This document shows, piece after piece, positions 34,974 to 42,552 of a DNA stretch of 64,000 nucleotides (position 1 is its first letter; every line of letters starts with the position of its first letter). Under the pieces are notes generated by a model that was given only the letters and a program-made list of their open reading frames with translations, was not told the origin of the DNA and searched no databases. The stretch comes from Kribbella solani (GTDB lineage: Bacteria > Actinomycetota > Actinomycetes > Propionibacteriales > Kribbellaceae). The stretch is taken from positions 2,914,001 through 2,978,000 of the forward strand of contig NZ_JACHNF010000001.1 in assembly GCF_014205295.1 (NCBI RefSeq), in the 5' to 3' direction. The position numbers and the translations under genes are program-made.

Positions 34974-35132
34974 ATGCGTCTCTGGAAACGGATTGTCGCT
35001 GTCCTCGTCGTCGCCGCGTTGGCGCTGCTGGTCGAAGGCCTGGTCGCCCGCGCCCAGGCCGGCCCGCCGCAGTTCGGCGCCGTTCGGCTGATTGAGTGTT
35101 TTTGCTCAGGCACCGGGGCCGGAGTTCCATGA
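34974..35132 (+). CDS. 52-residue single-pass membrane peptide
   Basis: ATG 34974 to TGA 35132. The product starts MRLWKRIVAVLVVAALALLVEG, a positively charged start followed by one hydrophobic helix or signal anchor; the rest is short and contains CFC. A good promoter with leaderless geometry supports expression. No homologue is recognised. Its stop is ten nt before the ATG of the YiaA/B-like gene, so it may be co-transcribed and possibly coupled. Confidence 0.5.
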   Translation: MRLWKRIVAVLVVAALALLVEGLVARAQAGPPQFGAVRLIECFCSGTGAGVP

Positions 35133-35142
35133 CGATTCCGGT

Positions 35143-35430
35143 ATGACGAAAAAGATTCAGCCTCAGCAGACCGCCGCGTTCTACGCGCAGGCCGTTGCCT
35201 CGTTCGGCCTGTCCGTGTCCGCGATGATCATCGCGCTCGCGTACCTGCCGGCCCAGCCCTGGGTACGCGCGTTCCTCGCCCTCGGCCTCTTGTACGCGAT
35301 CACGTCGACCGTCGTGCTCTGCAAGGTGGTGCGCGACCGCCAGGAGATCACCGACGTGACCAGCCGGGTGGATCAGGCCCGGCTGGACAAGCTCCTGACC
35401 GAGCATGACCCGTTCCGGGTCGAAACCTGA
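35143..35430 (+). CDS. YiaA/YiaB-like two-helix membrane protein
   Basis: 95 residues from ATG 35143. The segment TAAFYAQAVASFGLSVSAMIIALAYL, then WVRAFLALGLLYAITSTVVLCKVVRD, is the YiaA/B two-helix domain, an inner-membrane family without a known function. A longer frame from TTG 35092 runs through the preceding peptide gene and is less likely. It ends four nt before the convergent glnA stop. Confidence 0.8.
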   Translation: MTKKIQPQQTAAFYAQAVASFGLSVSAMIIALAYLPAQPWVRAFLALGLLYAITSTVVLCKVVRDRQEITDVTSRVDQARLDKLLTEHDPFRVET

Positions 35431-35434
35431 CGGG

Positions 35435-36775
35435 TTACAGAACCGGCAGCAGCGTGTTGAGCTCGAACGGCGTCACCTGGCGGCGGTACTCCTGCCACTC
35501 GGCGCGCTTGTTCCGGAGGAAGAAGTCGAAGACGTGTTCGCCGAGGGTTTCGGCGACGAGCTCGCTGTCTTCCATCACGCCGATGGCTTCGGCGAGGCTG
35601 CTCGGCAGCGGCTTGATCCCGAGCGCCTTGCGTTCGCGGGGCGTCAGGGACCAGATGTCCTCCTCGACCTCGGCCGGCAGTTCGTACCCTTCCTCGATGC
35701 CCTTCAGTCCGGCGGCGAGCATCAGCGCGAACGCCAGGTACGGATTGGTGGCCGAGTCGAGCGACCGGAACTCGACCCGGCTGGACTGGCCCTTGTGCGG
35801 CTTGTACATCGGCACGCGGACGAGCGCCGAGCGGTTGTTGTGACCCCACGAGATGAACGACGGTGCCTCGTCGCCGACCGCGAGCCGCTTGTACGAGTTG
35901 ACCCACTGGTTGGTCACCGCGGTGATCTCGGCGGCGTGGTGCAGCAGCCCGGCGATGAACGCCCGGCCGGTCTTGGACAGCTGGTACTGCGCGCCGCCCT
36001 CGAAGAACGCGTTCCGGTCGCCCTCGAACAGCGACATGTGCGTGTGCATGCCCGACCCGGGATGGCCCGACAGCGGCTTCGGCATGAACGACGCGTAGAT
36101 CCCCTGCGACAGCGCCACCTCCTTCACCACCACCCGGAAGGTCATGATGTTGTCGGCGGTGGACAGCGCGTCCGCGTACCGCAGGTCGATCTCCTGCTGA
36201 CCCGGACCGCCCTCGTGATGGCTGAACTCGACCGAGATGCCCATCGATTCGAGCATCGTGATCGCCTCGCGGCGGAAGTCGTTGCCGATGCCCTGCGGCG
36301 TGTGGTCGAAGTACCCGGACGAGTCGACCGGCTCCGGGGTGGTCCCGGGCGCGCCGCTGAGCGACTTGAACAGGTAGAACTCGATCTCCGGGTGCGTGTA
36401 GAAGGTGAAGCCCAGATCGGCCGCCTTCGAGAGGGTCCGCTTCAGTACGTGCCGCGGGTCGGCGAAGGACGCCGAGCCGTCCGGCATGTTGATGTCGCAG
36501 AACATCCGCGCCGTACCCATCGTCTCGCCCCGCCAGGGCAGGATCTGGAACGTCGACGGGTCCGGTTTGGCAAGCATGTCCGCCTCGGTCACCCGGGCGA
36601 ACCCCTCGATCGCCGACCCGTCGAACCCGAGGCCTTCGGCGAACGCGTTCTCGAGCTCGGCCGGCGCGACCGCGACCGACTTCAGGAACCCGAGTACATC
36701 GGTGAACCAGAGCCGCACGAAGCGTACGTCGCGCTCTTCCAGCGCGCGCAGCACGAACTCCTGCTGCTTGTCCAT
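35435..36775 (-). CDS. Type I glutamine synthetase, GlnA2-like
   Basis: 446 residues from ATG 36775 (AGGTGG upstream). FVRLWFTDVLGFLKSVAVAP, GFDGSAIEGFARVTEADM, FYTHPEIEFYLF, MHTHMSLFEG and RVEFRSLDSATNPYLAFALMLAAGL are glutamine synthetase motifs; the MDKQQEFVLRALEERD start closely resembles M. tuberculosis GlnA2. It makes glutamine from glutamate, ammonia and ATP. GlnA2-type enzymes usually lack the adenylylation tyrosine loop, so GlnE may act on a different paralogue outside the window. Confidence 0.92.
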   Translation of the reverse strand: MDKQQEFVLRALEERDVRFVRLWFTDVLGFLKSVAVAPAELENAFAEGLGFDGSAIEGFARVTEADMLAKPDPSTFQILPWRGETMGTARMFCDINMPDGSASFADPRHVLKRTLSKAADLGFTFYTHPEIEFYLFKSLSGAPGTTPEPVDSSGYFDHTPQGIGNDFRREAITMLESMGISVEFSHHEGGPGQQEIDLRYADALSTADNIMTFRVVVKEVALSQGIYASFMPKPLSGHPGSGMHTHMSLFEGDRNAFFEGGAQYQLSKTGRAFIAGLLHHAAEITAVTNQWVNSYKRLAVGDEAPSFISWGHNNRSALVRVPMYKPHKGQSSRVEFRSLDSATNPYLAFALMLAAGLKGIEEGYELPAEVEEDIWSLTPRERKALGIKPLPSSLAEAIGVMEDSELVAETLGEHVFDFFLRNKRAEWQEYRRQVTPFELNTLLPVL

Positions 36776-36850
36776 CAGTCCACCTCTCACCCGGTCCGCG
36801 TCGCCGCTCTCGGTGTCTGCCACGGCCATCTCACAGTGTGCCCCGCCGTT

Positions 36851-36866
36851 GTTAAGCACAAGTTAC
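36851..36866 (-). promoter_or_regulatory. GlnR-like a/b half-site pair upstream of glnA
   Basis: Read leftward: GTAAC, six nt (TTGTGC), TTAAC, about 75 nt before the ATG. The actinobacterial GlnR consensus is gTnAC-n6-GaAAC. Only one pair is visible, so the match is suggestive. Confidence 0.35.
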
Positions 36867-36912
36867 GTGCCGGAGCAGACAGAGCCACGATCAGGGCCTA
36901 GCGTGTCCCTTT

Positions 36913-37320
36913 GTGCAGACGATCTTCCATGCCGCGCTGATCGTGGCCGCGGTGCTCTGTCTGAGTGACCTGATCGTCAGCACCGCCCGGTTCGTGCAGT
37001 CGGTACGGCGCAAACGGCCGGCCGAGCGGGACGTACTGGGCCGTCGCTGGCTGCCGGTGCCGGAGCTCGGGTTCGGGATGTGCGCGTTCTGCTGCCCGGG
37101 CCTGGTCACGCTCGGGCTGACCCATCACGACGCGGACAACCTGCCGACCCCGCAGATCCTGCTGTCGGCACTGGTCTTCGGGTACGCCGGCGCGGTGCTC
37201 TCCCGGGTGGTGCGTACGCCCGGGCCGGGCGGGCGCCGGTTCAAGCTACGCGCCGGCCTGCTGCTCGGCCTGCCGGCCCTGTTCGGCCTGGTGTTCGGCC
37301 TTTCGGGTATCGCCACCTGA
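36913..37320 (+). CDS. Small multi-pass membrane protein
   Basis: 135 residues from GTG 36913, with TAGCGT eight nt upstream (leaderless pattern). Four hydrophobic segments: ALIVAAVLCLSDLIVS, FGMCAFCCPGLVTLGL, ILLSALVFGYAGAVL and LLLGLPALFGLVFGLSG. CAFCC within the second is unusual. No family is recognised. The last 75 bp overlap the 3' end of the convergent membrane gene. Confidence 0.65.
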   Translation: MQTIFHAALIVAAVLCLSDLIVSTARFVQSVRRKRPAERDVLGRRWLPVPELGFGMCAFCCPGLVTLGLTHHDADNLPTPQILLSALVFGYAGAVLSRVVRTPGPGGRRFKLRAGLLLGLPALFGLVFGLSGIAT

Positions 37321-38163
37321 ACGTGCCGCCCGGCGCGACCGGTACCAGGGAACGACTCGCTCCAGCGGCGCGAACGCGAGCCAGCAGACGACCGTCGGCA
37401 GGAAGTGGATCAGCAGGATCGCCGTGTTCGCGGCGTGGAAGCCGAGGAAGAACAGCGCGCCGAGCAACTGCCAGCGGCCCTTCAGCCACAGGATCACCGG
37501 GGACAGGAACTCGCCGATGATGCCGACCCACTGCATCACGTGCAGCATCCACGGGTGCTGCAGCAGCCATTCCCCGACCGGGTGCGGCCGCCGGACGATC
37601 GCCCAGGTCAGGATCGCGCTGCCGGGCCAGGTCAGCGCCCAGCCGGCACTGCGCAGTTTCGCGATCGCGGACAGGAAGTACGTCGCGATCACGCAGATCT
37701 GTACGCACCGGATCGCCCAGCCGGCGGCTTCCGACTTCCGCTGATCCCCGTACGACGCGAGGCCGCGGCTGCCCGCCTTGACGGTTGGGAGGACCCACAG
37801 CGCGATCACCAGCGCGAGGTGGTCGTGGTCGACCTTGCCGTCGCTCATCCCGATCAGCACCCACCAGGTGAACGCCGGTGCGACGATCCAGCCGGCGACG
37901 CGGGGGAAGTAGTTCGTGGCCGCGATCAGGCAGGCGACGATCAGGACGATGTACAGGGCGGTGGTGTTGGCGACCGATGGTTTCGGCAGGTCGAGGAGCC
38001 GGGCCAGGAGCAACGGCTGGTACAGGCCGGGGTGCTCGCCCTTGTCGCGGGTGTCGCGGACGAACGCGTGCATGTCCAGGATGACGAACAAGTACAGGAC
38101 CGTACGCAGCCAGGCGATCCGGGCCAGCGCGATCGTCGGCGTGAACCAGTTGATCGCCTTCAT
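37246..38163 (-). CDS. HTTM-domain-like membrane protein
   Basis: 305 residues with about seven membrane segments (TVLYLFVILDMHAF, TTALYIVLIVACLIAATNYF, IRCVQICVIATYFLSAIAKL, LLGALFFLGFHAANTAILL). The HAxxA and YFLSAIAKLRSAGW motifs resemble the HTTM domain of vitamin-K-dependent gamma-carboxylase relatives. It overlaps the upstream gene by an ATGA and so is coupled to it. The polar C-terminal 22 residues lie opposite the end of another gene, so the true stop region may be relaxed. Confidence 0.75.
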   Translation of the reverse strand: MKAINWFTPTIALARIAWLRTVLYLFVILDMHAFVRDTRDKGEHPGLYQPLLLARLLDLPKPSVANTTALYIVLIVACLIAATNYFPRVAGWIVAPAFTWWVLIGMSDGKVDHDHLALVIALWVLPTVKAGSRGLASYGDQRKSEAAGWAIRCVQICVIATYFLSAIAKLRSAGWALTWPGSAILTWAIVRRPHPVGEWLLQHPWMLHVMQWVGIIGEFLSPVILWLKGRWQLLGALFFLGFHAANTAILLIHFLPTVVCWLAFAPLERVVPWYRSRRAARSGGDTRKAEHQAEQGRQAEQQAGA

Positions 38164-38630
38164 CGCTTCACCTGCCAGGTCGCGAGGATCTGTGAAGTGG
38201 GCGGTCCTTCGACCCGTCCCTTGACGAGTTGCGTGGTGTCCCGGATCAGCTCGAGTTTCACGTACTTCGGTTTGTCCGGGTGTTTGCGCGCCCAGCCGTC
38301 GGCGACCTGCTGGAGCAGCGAAGGATTGTTGACAATCTCCCCGGCGCGCGCCTCGATCTCGGCCCGCGCGACCCCGGCGCCTTCGATGTTGAGCGGTACG
38401 TCGACCGTCGTACCGGCGTCCGTGACCGCGCTGATCCGGGTGTAGTCGATCCTGGCGTCGCCCGGCACCGTCATCGCGTACTGCGACATCGGACCGAACG
38501 GCCAGGCGTCGTCACTGGCCCGGACCGAACCGTTGATCAGCAGGCCGATCCCGGCCACCGCCACGAGAACCCGCAAACCCTTACCGAACCGCCCCAGTTT
38601 CGCGGGGTCCTGCACACCCTGTGTCACCAC
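38160..38630 (-). CDS. Membrane-anchored partner of the HTTM-like protein
   Basis: 156 residues from a GTG at 38630 (the adjacent GTG at 38627 is equally possible; TCTAAT just upstream). One N-terminal hydrophobic anchor (GLRVLVAVAGIGLLING) precedes a soluble domain with AWPFGPMSQYAM and YVKLELIRDTTQLVKG. Its TGA overlaps the ATG of the HTTM-like gene, so the two proteins probably work together in the membrane. No function is assigned. Confidence 0.7.
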   Translation of the reverse strand: MVTQGVQDPAKLGRFGKGLRVLVAVAGIGLLINGSVRASDDAWPFGPMSQYAMTVPGDARIDYTRISAVTDAGTTVDVPLNIEGAGVARAEIEARAGEIVNNPSLLQQVADGWARKHPDKPKYVKLELIRDTTQLVKGRVEGPPTSQILATWQVKR

Positions 38631-38668
38631 GTCATTAGATCATTCCGGTTTGGACCCCTCGTTCGTAG

Positions 38669-38705
38669 GGAATTTTCTGTGGTATGACCGCCCCAGAAAA
38701 TTTCC
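38669..38705 (+). promoter_or_regulatory. Inverted repeat around the amidase start codon
   Basis: GGAATTTTCTG (38669-38679) pairs with CAGAAAATTTCC (38694-38705), flanking the ATG at 38684. As RNA it would lock the start codon in a loop; as DNA it is an A/T-rich operator in a GC-rich setting. Confidence 0.55.
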
Positions 38706-39352
38706 AACGCCTCGGCCTGTCCAGGCGTACGCTCCTCGGCGCGACCGCCGGCGGCGTACTGCTCGGTGGCGTCGCCGCGGCCACCGTGCCCACCGCAGCC
38801 CACGCCGCCCCGGCGCCACGCTGCTACACGCGCGCCGAATGGTCGGCGCGCCCGCCCAAGTCCGCCACCCAGGTGATCGCCAAGCCCGATCACATCGTCA
38901 TCCATCACACCGCGAGCCCGAACGTGACCGACTACTCGCTGGCCGCGGCGTACAAGGTGCAGCACTGGATTCAGGACCTGCACATGGACACCAACGGCTG
39001 GATCGACATCGGCAACCAGTTGACGATCAGCCGCGGCGGCTACCTGATGGAGGGCCGCAGCAAGTCATTGTCTGCAATCAACAACCGGCAAAACGTGCTC
39101 GGCGCGCAGACGCTGAACAACAACAGCCACACGATCGGCATCGAGCACGAGGGCATCTACACCAGCGAGAACCCGACGACCGCGCTGTTCGACATGTCCG
39201 TACTGACCTGCGCATGGCTGTGTACGCAGTACGGGCTCGATCCGCACGTGGCGATCGTCGGGCACCGCGACTACAACAGCACGCAGTGCCCGGGTGACGT
39301 GTTCTACTCGCGACTACCGGAGCTGCGCGACCGAGTAGCCGCGGTGCTCTGA
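38684..39352 (+). CDS. Tat-exported N-acetylmuramoyl-L-alanine amidase (PGRP fold)
   Basis: 222 residues. LSRRTLLGATAGGVLLGGVAAA is a twin-arginine signal with cleavage near AHAAPAP. The amidase domain has IVIHHTA (H74), HMDTNGWIDIGNQ, IGIEHEG and GHRDYNSTQCPGD (H194, C202), the zinc ligands of Amidase_2. It trims stem peptides from peptidoglycan outside the cell. The N-terminus and its export distinguish it from the signal-less amidase at 3.8 kb. Its last 49 bp overlap the convergent DUF418 gene. Confidence 0.92.
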   Translation: MTAPENFQRLGLSRRTLLGATAGGVLLGGVAAATVPTAAHAAPAPRCYTRAEWSARPPKSATQVIAKPDHIVIHHTASPNVTDYSLAAAYKVQHWIQDLHMDTNGWIDIGNQLTISRGGYLMEGRSKSLSAINNRQNVLGAQTLNNNSHTIGIEHEGIYTSENPTTALFDMSVLTCAWLCTQYGLDPHVAIVGHRDYNSTQCPGDVFYSRLPELRDRVAAVL

Positions 39353-40539
39353 GCCGGGCCGCTCTGAGTTGCTGTTTTCAGGTAGGTGATCCGGCGGATC
39401 AGCAGCTCGAACGGGCCGCGGTAGTTCACCCGGCGCATCCGGTCGGCGAGCAGTACGGTCGCCAGCCAGGTCGCCACCGCGAGCAGCGCTGTCGTGGTCG
39501 TGGTGAGGGTGTCCGACAGATCCAGCAGGTACGGCGTGAACACCACGGTCCACACCACGGACTGGGCGAGGTAGCACGTCAACGATCGTTGTCCGACGGC
39601 GGCGATCGCCAGGGTGATTCCTTGGCGATCGCCGCCTTTGCCATGCGGTTGCTTCCCGCTCAGCCGGTGCGCGATCAGTACGATCAGCGCCGCGTACCCG
39701 AAGCCGCCGAAGACACCGGCTGCGGCATGCAACGGACCGATGATGCTCAGCGTGTGGCCGCTCGGCATGGCCAGGACGCCGCCGACGACGAGTGAGACCG
39801 GGAGGGCGCCGGCGATCGCGATGGTGAGGCCGAGCAGCGCGGTCGTACGCAGCAGGGCGAGATGTTCGGCGGGGCGTTCGAGGATCCGCCGGCGGCCGGC
39901 CCACAGACCGATCAGGAACGGCGTGACGAACCCGATCCAGGCCACTCCGGCGACAAACGGCTGCGCCGAGATCCGGTCAGCAAGTTGTGCACCGATGCCG
40001 GCCGGCAGCATCGTCGGGTCAGGACCCTCGGTGAAGCTGTCGAGCAGGTCGTCGCTGGGCAACGCGATCAGGACCAGGACGAGCCCGGCGACGATGAACA
40101 ACCAGCGGTCCTTCCAGCGGAGCGCCCAGACACCGAGGAACAGCAGCACCCCGTACGCGGCGAGGATGTCACCGATGTAGAGCAGCATCGCGTGCAGGAA
40201 GCCGAGCACCACCAGCACCAGGCTCCGGCGCCAGAGCAACTTCCGGATCGGCCACCATTCACGTCCCGCCTCCCGTTGCCGGCGGACGATCTGCGCGACC
40301 CCGTACCCGAAAAGCACCCCGAACATCGGAAACGCCCGCCCGTCCACGAACGTCGAGATCAGCATCCCGACGGCGCGATCGGCCGCCGACCCATCGGCCG
40401 GGAACCCCGCGAAGTACCGCCCGCCAGTCACGAAATAGTGCGAGTTCGCCAGCGCGATGAACAGCAACATGAACCCTCGGGCCAAGTCCGGCCCCAGCGC
40501 CCGCTCCCCCAGCCCAGTGGGCCCACCCCGAGTACTCAT
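39304..40539 (-). CDS. DUF418 domain membrane protein
   Basis: 411 residues from ATG 40539, which follows TAGGGGG. About ten hydrophobic segments. Near the N-terminus are ALGPDLARGFMLLFIALANSHYF and AFPMFGVLFGYGV; the C-terminal DUF418 part shows QRSLTCYLAQSVVWTVVF and YRGPFELLIRRITYL. The family is widespread and uncharacterised. The final residues lie opposite the end of the amidase gene. Confidence 0.88.
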   Translation of the reverse strand: MSTRGGPTGLGERALGPDLARGFMLLFIALANSHYFVTGGRYFAGFPADGSAADRAVGMLISTFVDGRAFPMFGVLFGYGVAQIVRRQREAGREWWPIRKLLWRRSLVLVVLGFLHAMLLYIGDILAAYGVLLFLGVWALRWKDRWLFIVAGLVLVLIALPSDDLLDSFTEGPDPTMLPAGIGAQLADRISAQPFVAGVAWIGFVTPFLIGLWAGRRRILERPAEHLALLRTTALLGLTIAIAGALPVSLVVGGVLAMPSGHTLSIIGPLHAAAGVFGGFGYAALIVLIAHRLSGKQPHGKGGDRQGITLAIAAVGQRSLTCYLAQSVVWTVVFTPYLLDLSDTLTTTTTALLAVATWLATVLLADRMRRVNYRGPFELLIRRITYLKTATQSGPAQSTAATRSRSSGSRE

Positions 40540-40699
40540 ACCCCCTACCCAACCCAACCGGCAGCCCGCGAACATCCACCGAAAGTCCCCCGCCGGCCAA
40601 CCTTCGTCGCTCTCCGCCGAGCGGGTCCGCACATTCGGCGTTGGTAAGAGGTGGGAGACGGGCGTGGGGCCGAGCGGGACGAACCAGTAATGTGCTCCC

Positions 40700-42472
40700 G
40701 TGCCTCAACTTCGCGTAGCGCTTGCTCAGCTCAACGTGACCGTCGGTGATGTCGACGGGAACGCGGACAAGATCGTGGCGTGGACGCGGAACGCGGTCGA
40801 GCGGGGCGCGCACGTGGTGGCGTTTCCGGAACTGGCGCTGACCGGATATCCGGTCGAGGATCTGGCGCTGCGAGCGTCGTTCGTTGACGCGTCACAGGCC
40901 CGGATACACGATCTCGCCCAGCGGCTCGCGGACGAAGGACTCGGCGACATCGTCGTCGTCTGCGGGTACCTCGACCGCGCCAACGGTTCGGCGATGGGCG
41001 TCGACCGGCTCGGCCGGCCGAAGGGCTCCCCGACCAACTCGGCCGCGGTCATCCACCAGGGCCGTGTCGTCACCAGCGCGGTGAAACACCACCTGCCGAA
41101 CTACGGCGTCTTCGACGAGTTCCGGCACTTCGTACCGGGCAACACCCTGCAGGTGATCCGGATTCACGGCGTCGACGTCGCGCTGGTGATCTGCGAGGAC
41201 CTCTGGCAGGACGGCGGCCCGGTCGCCGTCACCCACGAGGCCGGCGCGGGGCTGCTGCTGGTCGTCAACAGTTCGCCGTACGAGGCCAACAAGGACGACA
41301 TTCGCGGTGACCTGGTCCGTGATCGCGCCCGCGAAGCCGGCTGCGCCCTCGCGTACGTGAACCTGGTCGGCGGGCAGGACGAGCTCGTCTTCGACGGCGA
41401 CTCACTGATCGCGGACGCCGAAGGTACGGTGATCGCCCGCGCCCCGCAGTTCGAGCAGGGCAGCATGATCGTCGACCTGGAACTACCAGCCGCGACAGGT
41501 ACGCCGTCCGGTACGCACGAAGGCATCGAGATCGTCCACACCGTGCTGCACGAGGACGCCGTCGACGCGTACGAACCGATGCCGGCGAGCGTCGCGCCCC
41601 GGCTCTCCGACGAGGCCGAGATGTACGGCGCGATCGTCACCGGGCTACGCGACTACGTCCAGAAGAACGGTTTCAAGTCCGTCCTGCTCGGACTGTCCGG
41701 CGGCATCGACTCCTCGCTCGTCGCCGCGATCGCCTGTGACGCGATCGGCCCGGAGAACGTGTTCGGGATCTCGAATCCGAGCGTGTACTCCAGCGACCAT
41801 TCCAAGGACGACGCCGCCGAGCTGGCCGCGCGGACCGGACTGAACTACCGGGTGATCCCGATCCAGCCGATGGTGCAGCCGTTCCTGGACACGCTCGGAC
41901 TGACCGGTCTCGCCGAGGAGAACCTGCAGGCGCGGGTCCGGGCGGTGATCTGGATGGGTCTGTCCAACGCCGACGGCCACCTGGTGCTTGCCTGCGGCAA
42001 CAAATCGGAGCTGTCCGTCGGCTACTCCACCATCTACGGCGACGCGGTCGGCGGGTACGCGCCGCTGAAGGACGTACCCAAGACCGTGGTCTGGCGGCTG
42101 GCCAAGTGGCGGAACGAGGACGCCAAGGGCCGCGGCCAGCAACCACCGATCCCGGCGAACTCGATCGCCAAACCCCCGTCCGCCGAGCTTCGCCCGGGGC
42201 AGCAGGACACCGATTCGCTGCCGCCGTACGACCTGCTCGACGACATGCTCGACGACTATGTCGAACAGGACCGCGGCAGCGCCGAACTGGTCGCCGCCGG
42301 ATTCGAGACCGAGTTGGTCAGCAAGGTGATCCAGCTGGTCGATCGCGCGGAGTACAAGCGCCGGCAGTACCCACCGGGCCCGAAGATCACCCACAAGGCC
42401 TTCGGCCGGGACCGCCGGTTGCCGATCACCAATGCATGGCGTGAGGACGCACGAAAGGCAGCCGAGCACTGA
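40700..42472 (+). CDS. nadE: Glutamine-dependent NAD+ synthetase
   Basis: 590 residues, two domains. The nitrilase-type glutaminase has [11 protein letters not shown] (Glu), [13 protein letters not shown] (Lys) and [10 protein letters not shown] (Cys). The synthetase has the ATP loop [12 protein letters not shown] and [18 protein letters not shown]. It amidates nicotinate adenine dinucleotide to NAD+. TAATGT six nt before the GTG marks a leaderless start. The panB frame begins just after, or even overlaps, its stop. Confidence 0.96.
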   Translation: MPQLRVALAQLNVTVGDVDGNADKIVAWTRNAVERGAHVVAFPELALTGYPVEDLALRASFVDASQARIHDLAQRLADEGLGDIVVVCGYLDRANGSAMGVDRLGRPKGSPTNSAAVIHQGRVVTSAVKHHLPNYGVFDEFRHFVPGNTLQVIRIHGVDVALVICEDLWQDGGPVAVTHEAGAGLLLVVNSSPYEANKDDIRGDLVRDRAREAGCALAYVNLVGGQDELVFDGDSLIADAEGTVIARAPQFEQGSMIVDLELPAATGTPSGTHEGIEIVHTVLHEDAVDAYEPMPASVAPRLSDEAEMYGAIVTGLRDYVQKNGFKSVLLGLSGGIDSSLVAAIACDAIGPENVFGISNPSVYSSDHSKDDAAELAARTGLNYRVIPIQPMVQPFLDTLGLTGLAEENLQARVRAVIWMGLSNADGHLVLACGNKSELSVGYSTIYGDAVGGYAPLKDVPKTVVWRLAKWRNEDAKGRGQQPPIPANSIAKPPSAELRPGQQDTDSLPPYDLLDDMLDDYVEQDRGSAELVAAGFETELVSKVIQLVDRAEYKRRQYPPGPKITHKAFGRDRRLPITNAWREDARKAAEH

Positions 42473-42552
42473 GCGACTCCTGGCGGTACCGCCCATCCAC
42501 CGACAACCCCTGGCTCCCGCCGGAGGGTCCGTCCGAGCTGCCCAGCGACGAT

